A stretch of 44,490 bases of DNA, from contig CAMCYH010000012.1 of the NCBI GenBank assembly GCA_945883745.1, forward strand, positions 1 through 44,490, read 5' to 3'. A program made the position numbers and the translations under genes. The notes beneath the pieces were generated by a model. It was given only the letters and a program-made list of their open reading frames with translations. It was not told the origin of the DNA and ran no database searches. This DNA comes from Candidatus Kuenenia stuttgartensis (GTDB taxonomy: Bacteria; Planctomycetota; Planctomycetia; Pirellulales; UBA1268). Positions 1 to 9,758 of this stretch are shown piece by piece. How positions within the stretch are numbered: the first letter of the stretch is position 1; the number at the start of each line of letters is the position of its first letter.

Positions 1-482
1 AGGATGTCGCCGCTCTTTTGGAAGCGGACGATGACCGAGCAGCCGCAGGCGTAGTCGTACCGCACCTGGCCACAGCCGAAGAGCGTATTCCGCGAGCTCT
101 CGCACGGGCAGCCCTGACAGCAGGCCGGCAGGCAGACCGGCACGTTGACCGTGCAGCAGGTCTCGGGGCTCGTCACGCAGAGAACCGTCTCGTAGGTCGG
201 CTCTTCGCAGCAGCCTTTGGCGCACTTGTGCTTGCAGGCGTGCTTGTGGTGGTACTTAATGCAGGGATTGGTGGGGCAGCAGGGGGCGGCCCCACACGAC
301 GGCTCGGCACCACAGGTCGGCTCGAACTGCGTGCAGCCGACTTCCTCGGCACAGCAGTCGGGCTCGGCGCCGCAGCCGGGTTCGGCATGGCGACGAAGGT
401 GACCAAATCCAGCCTCGGCTGCAGAGCCGATGGCGAACGACAGGACGGCGGCGACGCCGCACAGGAAAAGCGAACGACTCAT
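1..482 (-). CDS. Cysteine-rich secreted protein, 3' end cut by window edge
   Basis: The reading frame runs from ATG at 482 to the window edge without a stop (160 codons seen). A strong AAGGAGG (490-496) sits 7 bases upstream and fixes the start. Residues 1-24 form a signal peptide (MSRSLFLCGV start, hydrophobic core, AAEA cleavage-like end). The mature part has about 24 Cys in 136 residues, many as CC pairs or CxC, with a repeated EP-x-CGAEP motif near residues 35-65 and a His/Lys-rich stretch (KYHHKHACKHKC) near 76-87. I do not recognise a family with a known function. Secreted disulfide-rich or metal-binding proteins of this kind are common in planctomycetes, so a wall, matrix or metal role is only an inference. 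It is separated from carA by a terminator-like hairpin, so it is probably transcribed on its own. Confidence 0.75.
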   Translation of the reverse strand, partial: MSRSLFLCGVAAVLSFAIGSAAEAGFGHLRRHAEPGCGAEPDCCAEEVGCTQFEPTCGAEPSCGAAPCCPTNPCIKYHHKHACKHKCAKGCCEEPTYETVLCVTSPETCCTVNVPVCLPACCQGCPCESSRNTLFGCGQVRYDYACGCSVIVRFQKSGDI

Positions 483-489
483 GATTGAG

Positions 490-496
490 CCTCCTT
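490..496 (-). promoter_or_regulatory. Ribosome binding site of the cysteine-rich gene
   Basis: On the minus strand this reads AAGGAGG, a perfect anti-16S match, 7 bases before ATG at 482. It shows that the minus-strand frame, not the overlapping plus-strand frame, is the real gene. Confidence 0.7.
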
Positions 497-591
497 GGCA
501 GTGACTGGGGACCGGCGGTTCCGTGCCCGACGGTGGATTCGGGATGCGAGCCACGACTCCATCCAACCATGGCATACGAAGGGTGAATGTC

Positions 592-616
592 AAAAAAAGC
601 CTTATTTTTCGGCTTT
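592..616 (-). terminator. Probable intrinsic terminator of carA
   Basis: Read on the minus strand, AAAGCC (616-611) and GGCTTT (601-596) form a 6-bp stem with a 9-base A-rich loop. They are followed by a run of seven T overlapping the stem base (598-592). It lies about 45 bases after the carA stop, where a terminator is expected. The stem is short and partly A-U, so efficiency is uncertain. Further overlapping inverted repeats (GTTCCG/CGGAAC, 624-640) lie between it and the stop. Confidence 0.5.
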
Positions 617-658
617 CGCGTTCGTTCCGCTGAACGGAACTCCAGTTCCGGCAACTGG

Positions 659-1804
<1,146 letters not shown>

Positions 1805-1812
1805 GCCAGGGT

Positions 1813-1818
1813 CTCCTT
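1813..1818 (-). promoter_or_regulatory. Ribosome binding site deciding the GTG start of carA
   Basis: AAGGAG on the minus strand, 8 bases before GTG at 1804. It supports the GTG start over longer in-frame ATG starts. Confidence 0.65.
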
Positions 1819-1872
1819 CGGGGTTGGCCTCATGATACAGGCCGACCAACCAGCGGGAAGGACGCCACCATG

Positions 1873-3405
1873 TCACTGGGGCGTTGGCGTCGCCGTGACG
1901 AGCATGTCCTGCGGATCCTCGACGATCCTTAGGCCGCGGAAACGAACCTCCTGCGGCACCTTGTTGGAGTGGAGTTGGAGACCGATCGGCCCGGCCTCGC
2001 AAAGCTCTGGCTTCGGGTCGGTCCAGTCGAGCACTTCCTTGCCGTTGACGGCCAGCCGGATCCGGCTGCCGATGGCGAGGATCTCCATCTGGTTCCAGTC
2101 GTGCTGCTTCCCGGCGGCCTTCGCCTTGCCGTCCTGATCCTTCGCGATGCCGCCGCGGCGATAGAGGTCATAGAGACCCCAACCCGAGGGAAACATCACA
2201 AGATGGCCCTGGTAGCTCGCTGCCTCGCCGTCCTTGTCGAATTTCTTGCCCCAGATCGCGACACCGGAATGCATCTCGCTCGTGACGAGTTTGCCCTCGA
2301 AGAGGAGACGGAAATTGCGATACGGCTTCTTCGTGAGGAGGTAGGTGCTGACCTGCGGGGCGTTTTCGGCCGTGTTGCGGCCAACGATCTCGGCACCGTC
2401 GATCGACCAGTAGGGATCGATGTGCCCTTCCCAGCCGTCGAAGTCGCGACCATTGAAAAGCCGCGCTGCACGCCCCTCTTCCGCTGTCGGGAGCGACACA
2501 CCTCCGGCCCAGTCGGCCGCAGCGGCTGCCTCGCCCGGGGTAAGCTTCAGTTCGGCCGCGGGCTTTCCATCGTCGCCAAGCTTGCCAGTGGCCCACAGCA
2601 GGCCCCGTGTGATCAGGTCGAGATACCGATCGTCGGCGACGGTCTCGTTGTTGTGACCCAGCGACGTGCTGAAAATCCGCGTCCGCTGCGGGCCGTACTC
2701 ATTGGTCCAGACAACGGCTGCCGAAGCCTCGGTCGGCTTCGCGGCGGGGTCGGCTGGCTCCCCCGGCTTCGTCTTCGGCGGCACAACTTGCCGGCCCCTG
2801 GCGAGCACCTTCGCCGTCGACAGCACCTGGATGTTGTTGTAGAGCTCTTCCTTGAGCGTGGTCCAAGCGGCGAGCCCCGTGAGAATCGGGTGGGCGGTGT
2901 CGGTAAAGATGATGTCGATCGGCAGTTGCGGGCCGTGGCCCGTCGACTGCAGGCCGATCATTTCGTACCAAGCGGCATTGTCCGCACCGGCCGCGACCGG
3001 CTCCCGGAAATTGCCCCAGCGATAGGAGTGCATCGCGCAGTGCAGATTCACGGCCGGCGTACCCCGGCGGTGGGCGGCGAGAATCCGCTCCACGTAGGTG
3101 CGGTCAGTCACATCGGCACTGCACTCATCGTGCAGGATGATGTCGTAGCCCTTGTCCCAGTCATCCTTGGAGTAGACGTCAAAGGTAGCCTTTGTCGACT
3201 TGTCAGGGTTGGAGGCCACCTCGACCCGCGCCCGCAGCCGTGACTCGATGCCCTTTTTAAGCAGCTTGGTCTGCGTCGCATAGTCGTGACAACACCCCCC
3301 CGCGACGAGGAGCACCTCGAGCGGTTTCCCCGGCTCAGCAGCATTTACAGCCGTCGCCGGAAGGCCGGCCGCAAGCAAGGCAACGATCGCGATCAAGGCA
3401 CGCAT
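1873..3405 (-). CDS. Secreted ThuA-like / DUF1080 (3-keto-disaccharide hydrolase) fusion protein
   Basis: The protein has 510 residues, with a signal peptide at 1-23 (MRALIAIVALLAAGLPATAV, then NAAE). Next comes a ThuA-like glutamine-amidotransferase-fold domain (about 30-265; LLVAGGCCHDY, LHDECSADV, NLHCAMHSYR, FTDTAHPILTGL, SLGHNNETV). The C-terminus is a DUF1080/3-keto-disaccharide hydrolase domain of concanavalin-like fold (about 300-500; ARLFNGRDFDGWEGH, SGVAIWG, LVMFPSGWGLYDLYRRGG, WNQMEILAIGSRIRLAVNG, PIGLQLHS). These families act on sugars, DUF1080 on 3-keto-glycosides, so a periplasmic glycan role is inferred. ATG at 3405 is chosen because AGGAG lies 7 bases upstream (3413-3417) and the signal peptide follows at once. 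It is divergent from the DUF1549 gene. The linker at about 200-220 is rich in Pro, Lys and Ala. Confidence 0.85.
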   Translation of the reverse strand: MRALIAIVALLAAGLPATAVNAAEPGKPLEVLLVAGGCCHDYATQTKLLKKGIESRLRARVEVASNPDKSTKATFDVYSKDDWDKGYDIILHDECSADVTDRTYVERILAAHRRGTPAVNLHCAMHSYRWGNFREPVAAGADNAAWYEMIGLQSTGHGPQLPIDIIFTDTAHPILTGLAAWTTLKEELYNNIQVLSTAKVLARGRQVVPPKTKPGEPADPAAKPTEASAAVVWTNEYGPQRTRIFSTSLGHNNETVADDRYLDLITRGLLWATGKLGDDGKPAAELKLTPGEAAAAADWAGGVSLPTAEEGRAARLFNGRDFDGWEGHIDPYWSIDGAEIVGRNTAENAPQVSTYLLTKKPYRNFRLLFEGKLVTSEMHSGVAIWGKKFDKDGEAASYQGHLVMFPSGWGLYDLYRRGGIAKDQDGKAKAAGKQHDWNQMEILAIGSRIRLAVNGKEVLDWTDPKPELCEAGPIGLQLHSNKVPQEVRFRGLRIVEDPQDMLVTATPTPQ

Positions 3406-3516
3406 CGGGCAACTCCTGGGGGTGGCGATTGCCGGCGGAGCATACCATGGGCGGCAAGGCGTGGTGATACCTGCCGTCTCGCGGCCCGTGAGACCACTCG
3501 GGTTCGGCTTTTCGGG

Positions 3517-3522
3517 TATAAT
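3517..3522 (+). promoter_or_regulatory. Candidate -10 element for the DUF1549 gene
   Basis: TATAAT followed by TGA lies 62 bases before the ATG at 3584, in the divergent intergenic region. I see no convincing -35 box at 16-18 bases. A similar TAGAATTGA lies at 9984-9992 ahead of another envelope gene. This is a weak call based on the hexamer alone. Confidence 0.3.
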
Positions 3523-3583
3523 TGACTTTGCATCTGCAAACGAATGAGCAGTGTCTTCCCGTAAAACATGGGACAAAGCAAGC

Positions 3584-5806
3584 ATGTGTTCCTTCGGTCA
3601 CCGCTCCACATCATTGCTGGGACTGTTGGTGATGCTGCAGGCCACGGCAGCCACAGCCGCCGATTCGGCGAATCCCGTCTCGCCGGCGTCGGCCCCGGCG
3701 AGCTTCGTGAATGACGTGATGCCGATCCTCACGAAGGCGGGCTGCAATTCGGGTGCCTGCCATGCCAAGGCCGGGCTCGGCCAAAACGGGTTTCGACTCT
3801 CTGTTCTCGGGTTTGAACCGGCGGAGGACTACGAACACATCGTCTACGAGGCCCGCGGACGACGCATCTCCGTGGCCGCCCCGGATGAGAGCCTGCTCCT
3901 GCTGAAGGCCACGGCCCGCGTGCCCCATGGCGGTGGCCGCAGGATCGATTCGTCGGCGGCGGATTACCAGGCGATCCGGCGATGGATCGAACAGGGTGCA
4001 CCGCCGCCATCCGCAGACGACCCGGACCTCGTCTCGCTCGCTGTCGAGCCGGTATCCATGACGGTCTCTGCCGGTGCTACGGCCCACCTACAGGTAACGG
4101 CGCGGTTCAGCGACGGCGGCACTCGCGATGTCACCGGCCAAGCGGTCTACGAGTCGAATGATCCGGCCCGTGCCGAGGTGGATGCCGATGGCACCGTACG
4201 AATTCAGAAACTCGCAGGCCGAGCCACCGTGATGGTGCGGTACCAGGGTCTCGTCGGTGTGGCGACGTTCGCTGTGCCTGCCGGCCCACCGGCGCCGATG
4301 CCCAAAACCCGCAACTTCATCGATGATCTGGTCTTCGAAAACCTGACTTCTCTTGGCATTCCCGCCTCTCCCGAGAGCGACGACAGTGTCTTTCTCCGGC
4401 GGGTCGCGCTCGACATCACGGGCACCCTGCCATCCGCCGACAGAGCGGCGGCGTTTCTGGCGAGTTCCGCGGCCGACAAGCGGGAGAGGCTCATCGAAGA
4501 CCTGCTGCAATCCTCCGAATATGCAGATTTTTTCGCGAACAAATGGACGGCGCTGCTCAAGAACCGCCGTGACGACAGCAGCGATCTTCTCTCCAACTTC
4601 GCCTTCCACGCCTGGATACGCGACAGCCTCCTTACCAATAAGCCCTATGACGCGTTCGTCCGCGAACTCGTCGGCGCGACAGGCAACGTGATCTCGAGTC
4701 CGCCGGTGACCTGGTACAAGCGGGTGAAGGATCCGAAGGAACAGATCGAGGACGTCGCGCAGCTCTTCCTCGGGGTGCGGATGCAATGCGCCCAGTGCCA
4801 CCACCACCCCTTCGAGCGGTGGAGCCAAGACGACTACTACGGCATGGCCGCGTTCTTCAGCCAGGTCGGCAGGAAGCCCTCGTCCGTCCGCAACGAGGAT
4901 TTCATCTTCCACAAACGCGGCCCCGCGAGCTTCCCGAATCCGCGGACGTCGGCCGGGGTGAAACCCGTGGCGCTGGGCGCCGTGCCGCAGCCGATCTCCG
5001 CCGACGAGGATCCCCGGCTCGTGCTCGTCGATTGGATGGTAGCGCCATCCAATCCGTTCTTCTCGAGAGTGCTCGTGAACCGTTACTGGAAGCACTTCTT
5101 TGGCCGCGGACTGGTGGAGCCGGAAGACGACCTTCGCGACACAAATCCGCCGACCAACCCGCGGCTGCTTACCGCGCTGGCCGAACACTTTGTGGCCTCG
5201 AAGTTCGACCTCAAAGAACTGGTACGGACGATCGTGAACTCGCAGACCTACCAGGCGGCCGGTGGGATCGAGGGCAATCAATGGGACATGCAAAACTTCT
5301 CCCATGCGTCTGCCCGGCGGCTGCCGGCGGAGGTGTTGCTGGATGCCATCGACAAGGTTGCCGAATCGACCAGTTCGTTTGCGGATCTGCCGACTGGCAC
5401 CCGTGCCATCGCCCTGCCAGACACCAGCTACAACCGATCATCACCGTTTCTCAAGGCATTTGGCCGGCCCGAGGGTGCGAGTGTCTGCGAGTGCGAACGG
5501 TCGTCATCGCCGAACCTTGTCCAGAGCCTATTCATGGTCAATGCGGCTGACATCAAGGCAAAACTCTCGTCGCCCCAGGGGCGGGCGGCGCGGTACGCCC
5601 GCGAAGACCGCCCCGACTCGGCGAAGATTCATGAACTCACCCTCGCCGCGGTCGGCCGGGAGCCAACCATGCACGAACTGCTCGTCGCCGCAATCTACCT
5701 GGGCGGGGCCGGCACGGGGAAAGGGGCTGAAGCTGCCCGCAAGGAGCGATTCGAGGACCTGATTTGGGCCCTGATGAACACGAAGGAATTCGTCTTCAAT
5801 CACTAG
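3584..5806 (+). CDS. DUF1549/DUF1553 planctomycete cytochrome protein with Ig-like domain
   Basis: This 740-residue exported protein begins with a hydrophobic signal (about 8-26). An N-terminal cytochrome-like segment carries CNSGACH (54-60), a CX4CH heme-site variant. An Ig-like BIG2-type domain follows (about 150-232; SAGATAHLQVTARFSDGG, RATVMVRYQG). DUF1549 (about 243-440) has FLRRVALDITGTLPS and the canonical heme motif CAQCH at 402-406 within CAQCHHHPFERW. DUF1553 (about 495-735) has NRYWKHFFGRGLVEP and RLPAEVLLDAIDKV. Such proteins are abundant in planctomycetes, usually beside a DUF1501 gene as here, and have been linked to polysaccharide breakdown or extracytoplasmic redox, but the reaction is unknown. 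ATG at 3584 is preferred. GTG at 3551 is an in-frame alternative with a longer N-terminus. Confidence 0.9.
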   Translation: MCSFGHRSTSLLGLLVMLQATAATAADSANPVSPASAPASFVNDVMPILTKAGCNSGACHAKAGLGQNGFRLSVLGFEPAEDYEHIVYEARGRRISVAAPDESLLLLKATARVPHGGGRRIDSSAADYQAIRRWIEQGAPPPSADDPDLVSLAVEPVSMTVSAGATAHLQVTARFSDGGTRDVTGQAVYESNDPARAEVDADGTVRIQKLAGRATVMVRYQGLVGVATFAVPAGPPAPMPKTRNFIDDLVFENLTSLGIPASPESDDSVFLRRVALDITGTLPSADRAAAFLASSAADKRERLIEDLLQSSEYADFFANKWTALLKNRRDDSSDLLSNFAFHAWIRDSLLTNKPYDAFVRELVGATGNVISSPPVTWYKRVKDPKEQIEDVAQLFLGVRMQCAQCHHHPFERWSQDDYYGMAAFFSQVGRKPSSVRNEDFIFHKRGPASFPNPRTSAGVKPVALGAVPQPISADEDPRLVLVDWMVAPSNPFFSRVLVNRYWKHFFGRGLVEPEDDLRDTNPPTNPRLLTALAEHFVASKFDLKELVRTIVNSQTYQAAGGIEGNQWDMQNFSHASARRLPAEVLLDAIDKVAESTSSFADLPTGTRAIALPDTSYNRSSPFLKAFGRPEGASVCECERSSSPNLVQSLFMVNAADIKAKLSSPQGRAARYAREDRPDSAKIHELTLAAVGREPTMHELLVAAIYLGGAGTGKGAEAARKERFEDLIWALMNTKEFVFNH

Positions 5807-5851
5807 TCGTCAATCACGAGGTGTCTGGTCAGTTGCGAGGCCGACCCTCCG

Positions 5852-5867
5852 GCATTTTCGAAAATGC
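5852..5867. repeat. Perfect 16-bp palindrome between the DUF1549 and DUF1501 genes
   Basis: GCATTTTCGAAAATGC is fully self-complementary, and part of it (TTTCGAAAATGC) recurs directly downstream at 5868-5879. It lies in the 193-base gap between the two genes, 46 bases after the stop. It could be a weak terminator hairpin (stem then TTT) or a site for a dimeric regulator. Nothing else in this gap is recognisable apart from the leader of the next gene. Confidence 0.4.
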
Positions 5868-5999
5868 TTTCGAAAATGCATCCCGCGCAGTGCATGCACA
5901 CCGCTGATATGATCTTTTTCCGGGCAGCCGAAAACACCCGATATACACTTCGCCGGTGCTGCAAGCCGATAAAACGTCATTCTCCAGGAAGCAAAAATC

Positions 6000-7421
6000 A
6001 TGGGTAGCAAGAGCTTTTCCGAAGCAATGCGACTCTGTTCTGGCCCGGGAAATCGTCGGCACTTTCTCCAGGCCGGCCTGGCCGGTTTCACCGGCCTGTC
6101 GCTCCCCGGGATGCTGCGTCTGCGGGCCGAACACCCGTCTGCGGTGAGACCGTCTTCAACCGCCGTCATCATGGTCTGGCTTCCGGGTGGGTGCTCACAA
6201 CTCGACACGTATGACCCCAAGCCAGGGGCCTCGAGCGAGTACCGTGGCCCGTTCCGCACCATCCCCACGAAGATATCCGGCCTGCACTTCACGGAGTTGT
6301 TACCTCGACAGGCGGCCTTGGCGGACAAGATCACCACCGTGCGGTCGATGACGCAGACCGCGCCCGGCCATCCCGCAGGGTCGATGCAGATGCTCTCCGG
6401 CGACATGGCCACACAGGACAAACCAAAGCCGAAATATCCCGACTGGATGTGCGCCACCAACTACCTCCGGTCTCAACAGATTGCCCGAACCAACCCCCTG
6501 CCGCGGTACGTCGGCATCAATCCGCCTCTCGAATACAACGGTCCGGCCTACGTCGGAGATGCCTATCAGCCCTTCACGGTGTCGGGAGACCCGAGTCTTC
6601 CCACCTTTTCCGTTCCCAATCTCGGGGTATCGAATCCCGGTGAGCTCGCGCGGCTGCAACGTCGGGCGGACCTGCGCCAGCGGCTCGACGGACTGCAGCG
6701 AGTTGTCGACCGACAACTCGAGATGGAGGCGCTGGACCAGTTCGAGGCGCAGGCGATGATGCTCCTCACTGATCCACGGGCCAAGGATGCGTTTGACCTC
6801 TCTCGCGAAGACGACAAGACCCGTGACCGGTACGGCCGCAACGCCTGGGGCCAGCAGTTACTCATGGCCCGACGGCTCGTGGAGGCCGGCGTCGACATCG
6901 TGACTACCCAGCTGAGCGGTCCGCTCTGCGGCCGCGTCGGCAACTGGGACGACCACGCCGTCAACCACCACGTGTTCGACGCCCTGCGGTTTCGTGCCGA
7001 CGCGTATGATCAGGCCGTCGCCGCGTTGATCGAAGACGTTTTCGACCGTGGGCTCGACAAACGGGTGCTCGTCGTCGTCACCGGCGAGTTCGGCCACACG
7101 CCGAAAATCAGCTACGCAGCGAGCACCGGCGCGGGGAACGCCAGCGGCCCTGCCGGTACCCAGCAGCCCGGCCGCGACCATTGGCCGGCCGCCTTCTCGA
7201 ATATCTGGTTCGGTGGCGGGATTCAGCCCGGCCAGATTGTCGGGGCCACGGACAGCCGTGCCGAGGCCGTGATCGATCGCCGTTGCACGGCCCATGACTT
7301 CCTCGCAACGATCTACCACCATCTCGGGATCGATTCGTCGCGGGTGACGATCCAGGACTTTGCCGGCCGCCCGACCCATCTCGTCGAAAATGGCCGTCCC
7401 ATCCCGGAACTCATCGGCTGA
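6000..7421 (+). CDS. DUF1501 family exported protein
   Basis: The 473-residue protein has a Tat-like N-terminus: an RR pair in NRRHFLQAGLAGFTGLSLPG at about 18-37, then a hydrophobic stretch. The remainder is a DUF1501 domain (alkaline phosphatase/sulfatase-like fold). Typical family stretches are VIMVWLPGGCSQLDTYDPKP, TVRSMTQTAPGHPAGSMQML, WGQQLLMARRLVEAGVDIVT, WDDHAVNHH, VVTGEFGHTPK and GRDHWPAAFS. It nearly always accompanies a DUF1549/1553 gene in planctomycetes, as here (193 bases downstream of one). The pair is inferred to work together in the envelope; the substrate is unknown. The ATG at 6000 gives the normal family N-terminus. The gene is convergent with the PPC gene. Confidence 0.88.
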   Translation: MGSKSFSEAMRLCSGPGNRRHFLQAGLAGFTGLSLPGMLRLRAEHPSAVRPSSTAVIMVWLPGGCSQLDTYDPKPGASSEYRGPFRTIPTKISGLHFTELLPRQAALADKITTVRSMTQTAPGHPAGSMQMLSGDMATQDKPKPKYPDWMCATNYLRSQQIARTNPLPRYVGINPPLEYNGPAYVGDAYQPFTVSGDPSLPTFSVPNLGVSNPGELARLQRRADLRQRLDGLQRVVDRQLEMEALDQFEAQAMMLLTDPRAKDAFDLSREDDKTRDRYGRNAWGQQLLMARRLVEAGVDIVTTQLSGPLCGRVGNWDDHAVNHHVFDALRFRADAYDQAVAALIEDVFDRGLDKRVLVVVTGEFGHTPKISYAASTGAGNASGPAGTQQPGRDHWPAAFSNIWFGGGIQPGQIVGATDSRAEAVIDRRCTAHDFLATIYHHLGIDSSRVTIQDFAGRPTHLVENGRPIPELIG

Positions 7422-7490
7422 GAAGCGGCTGTTGGCATTCAGCGCTGAGCCGAACCGACGATCGTCGCCATTCCGGAAACATCGCCGCCA

Positions 7491-9758
7491 TCATGGCTTC
7501 GGCGCGGCAGCCGGCGGCTTGACCGAAATCCGAATCGGTTCCGAGACCAGAAAATCGAGAATGTCCTGCGGGGCCGTTGCCGCGGTCATCGCCTTGAGAT
7601 GACGGTCTGCCTCTGCCAGCGCACTCTCGGCAGCCTTCTGCCTCCCCAGGGCGTCGCTCGCGGCCTTGGTGGCTTCGGCACGCTGCGGTTCTGCCGCCTC
7701 TTTGGCCTTCTGTGCCAGCTCTTTTGCGGCGGCGGTGTCGGCAGCGACCGCCTCGCTGGCCCGCTTCCGCTGCTCTTCCGCCGTCTTCACGATCGCCGCG
7801 TTCGCCCGATGCTTGACCACGCTGATCCCGCTGAATGCGAGCAGGTAGTCGCCAGGGGGCGTCTTCAGGGCGGCCAGATCGAGCACTGCCTCGGCCGTGG
7901 TTGCCTTGACGGGCAGGTCGATTGGTTTCAGGCCGGAGAATACCGTGCCGAAGGGCTTGAGCTTGATCGAGGCGCCGTTGAACTCCTCACGCCAGGTGAT
8001 CCGCAGCGGGATTGTCAGTGTCTGCCCAGCCTGTGCCTCCCAGACCCGTGGCTCCGCCGCCGCGATGGAGGCGGTCGCTTTTTCAAAATCGGTGACGGAC
8101 ACAGGCGCGTCGGCCGTGATCCGCGACCGCGGGAAGTCATTGGGGGCGTAATCGATCGTCCACACCACGGAAGCAAGGGGGCACCGCCGCCTCACCTCAG
8201 CGCCATCGATGCGGGCACTTCCGAAGATTTGCGCGACCGACCACGCGGGCGTGGCCGTCTCGTCGGCGGTGATGAAGATCATGCCCAGTTGCTTGCCTGC
8301 CGGAATCGTCATCCCAGCGGCCCGCACACCGGGCGGCAGGCCCTCCATGGACAGGTCAATCGCCCCGTCGAATCCGTCGCGTCGCACGGCCACCACCTCC
8401 AGCGCCATTGTGCCGCCGGCCCGGAGGGCGATCGGCTTCGAGAACGTGCCGAAATCGTTTTGCCGCATCTGCAGGTGCGCCGCCCAGGCCACGAGGGCGA
8501 AGTCGGGCGTGGCCTGGCGTACCAGAAGCCGATACACGCTACCGTCGGCACTCCCGGGGCCCCCGAGCAGGTCGCGCACCCTGAGCCGATAGGTGCCGTC
8601 TTCGCTGATCGCGAGTTTCCCCAGCACGTCGGGCGATCCTGCCGCATACGGTGGCCCCGAATAGGTCGCCGCGGGGATGAAGGCCCCGGGCTTCACCGGA
8701 TGCGCGATGTCGTCGAGCTCGACCACGTCCGATAGTGTCTCCCGGCCATCTTTTGAGACGACTCGCTGCACGAGCACGTAGGGGTCGGTCTGCATGCCGA
8801 GTCGCTCCGAGGCCACCTCGACCCACCACACCTCCCCTTTCTTCCCCTGAAACTCGAACACGTCAACGTCGTTCCCCGGGGAAAAGCTTCCGGAGATGTC
8901 GCAGGGAAGCCCGATCTTCTGCGCGGCTGCCGGCTCATCGTTTGGCTCGACTTCGGCGGTCACCGCCTCGGCAGACAGTCCCTCCGGCGGCCAGGAGAAA
9001 CCACTGACCCGGAGCGAGGCCGCCCGCCGTGGCGGCAGCGCTGCCGACGCGTCGCGGAGCGCGAGGCGATAAAACTGTTCGTTGCCTCCCTGGTATGCCA
9101 GACCGTGAACTTTGATGAGGTACGTGCCGTCGTCGGGCGGCGTGAAGACGAGTTCCCCCCCGTCACGGCTCGTCAGCAGATCGCGACCAGCTGCATCGGC
9201 GACGATCACCACCGGATTGAGCTTCGAATCAATTTCCAGCACGTCGCATGTGACGACGACCCGCCCCCCCTTGACCGCCCGAAACGAGTAATAATCGATG
9301 GCTCGGGGCGTTGTCTTGGCATTGCAGACGGCACCCGTCGGCAATGGCACTGCCGTTTGAATGGTTTGGTGGGGCGCAGAGCAGACGATTTCCGGAAGGT
9401 CACCCACGGCGAATGCCCGTGGTGTCGACACGCCGAGCCGCGAAAGAATTCTGGCGTCGTGCACCCCGACTGGGGCATCCGATGCAATGGTCACGACAAA
9501 CCTGTTGGAAACGGGCTTGCCATCGGCGGCAACCACCGGCTGTGCCGTAATCTTCGGTGTCGAGAACAGCAGCTCCAAGGCCTCGTCGATGTGCTGATGG
9601 GTGATGGTCACCTCGACGGCCGTCCCCGCCTGCCCTCCCATGGGAGTCACCGTCAGAAGTCGGGGCAGCGGCAGGCAGACCTGTTGGGCGAAGCCCGGAG
9701 GAGTGATGCAGAGGCCGGCCACAACGAGAGCCAACGGCAGCGTGAACGAGCGGATCAT
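7491..9758 (-). CDS. Secreted PPC-domain protein with C-terminal coiled coil
   Basis: The 755-residue protein has a signal peptide at 1-25 (MIRSFTLPLALVVAGLCITP). An IPT/Ig-like start follows (about 33-115; VTPMGGQAGTAVEVTITHQH), then two pre-peptidase C-terminal type beta domains. The first, at about 140-240, has DYYSFRAVKGGRVVVTCDV and PDDGTYLIKVHGLAYQGG. The second, at about 280-420, has EVEPNDEPAAAQKIGLPCDI and VDVFEFQGKKGEVWWVEVAS. Further beta domains follow. Residues about 665-735 form an Ala/Lys/Glu-rich coiled coil (EEQRKRASEAVAADTAAAKE). Such proteins are probably extracellular adhesion or assembly factors; no catalytic residues are seen. ATG at 9758 is chosen because it begins the signal peptide. 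It is divergent from the WD40-cytochrome gene, which carries a similar coiled coil. Confidence 0.8.
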   Translation of the reverse strand: MIRSFTLPLALVVAGLCITPPGFAQQVCLPLPRLLTVTPMGGQAGTAVEVTITHQHIDEALELLFSTPKITAQPVVAADGKPVSNRFVVTIASDAPVGVHDARILSRLGVSTPRAFAVGDLPEIVCSAPHQTIQTAVPLPTGAVCNAKTTPRAIDYYSFRAVKGGRVVVTCDVLEIDSKLNPVVIVADAAGRDLLTSRDGGELVFTPPDDGTYLIKVHGLAYQGGNEQFYRLALRDASAALPPRRAASLRVSGFSWPPEGLSAEAVTAEVEPNDEPAAAQKIGLPCDISGSFSPGNDVDVFEFQGKKGEVWWVEVASERLGMQTDPYVLVQRVVSKDGRETLSDVVELDDIAHPVKPGAFIPAATYSGPPYAAGSPDVLGKLAISEDGTYRLRVRDLLGGPGSADGSVYRLLVRQATPDFALVAWAAHLQMRQNDFGTFSKPIALRAGGTMALEVVAVRRDGFDGAIDLSMEGLPPGVRAAGMTIPAGKQLGMIFITADETATPAWSVAQIFGSARIDGAEVRRRCPLASVVWTIDYAPNDFPRSRITADAPVSVTDFEKATASIAAAEPRVWEAQAGQTLTIPLRITWREEFNGASIKLKPFGTVFSGLKPIDLPVKATTAEAVLDLAALKTPPGDYLLAFSGISVVKHRANAAIVKTAEEQRKRASEAVAADTAAAKELAQKAKEAAEPQRAEATKAASDALGRQKAAESALAEADRHLKAMTAATAPQDILDFLVSEPIRISVKPPAAAPKP

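Noticed and set aside
18..488. 156-codon plus-strand frame at the left edge
   Set aside because: The minus strand encodes a signal peptide and patterned cysteines with a perfect ribosome site. The plus frame is Ala/Arg-rich antisense.
1969..3243. 424-codon plus-strand frame opposite the ThuA-DUF1080 gene
   Set aside because: The minus-strand protein has a signal peptide, two recognised domains and a ribosome site; the plus frame has none.
7422..7490. Terminator between the convergent DUF1501 and PPC genes
   Set aside because: No stem longer than 5 bp followed by a T-run could be found in these 69 bases.
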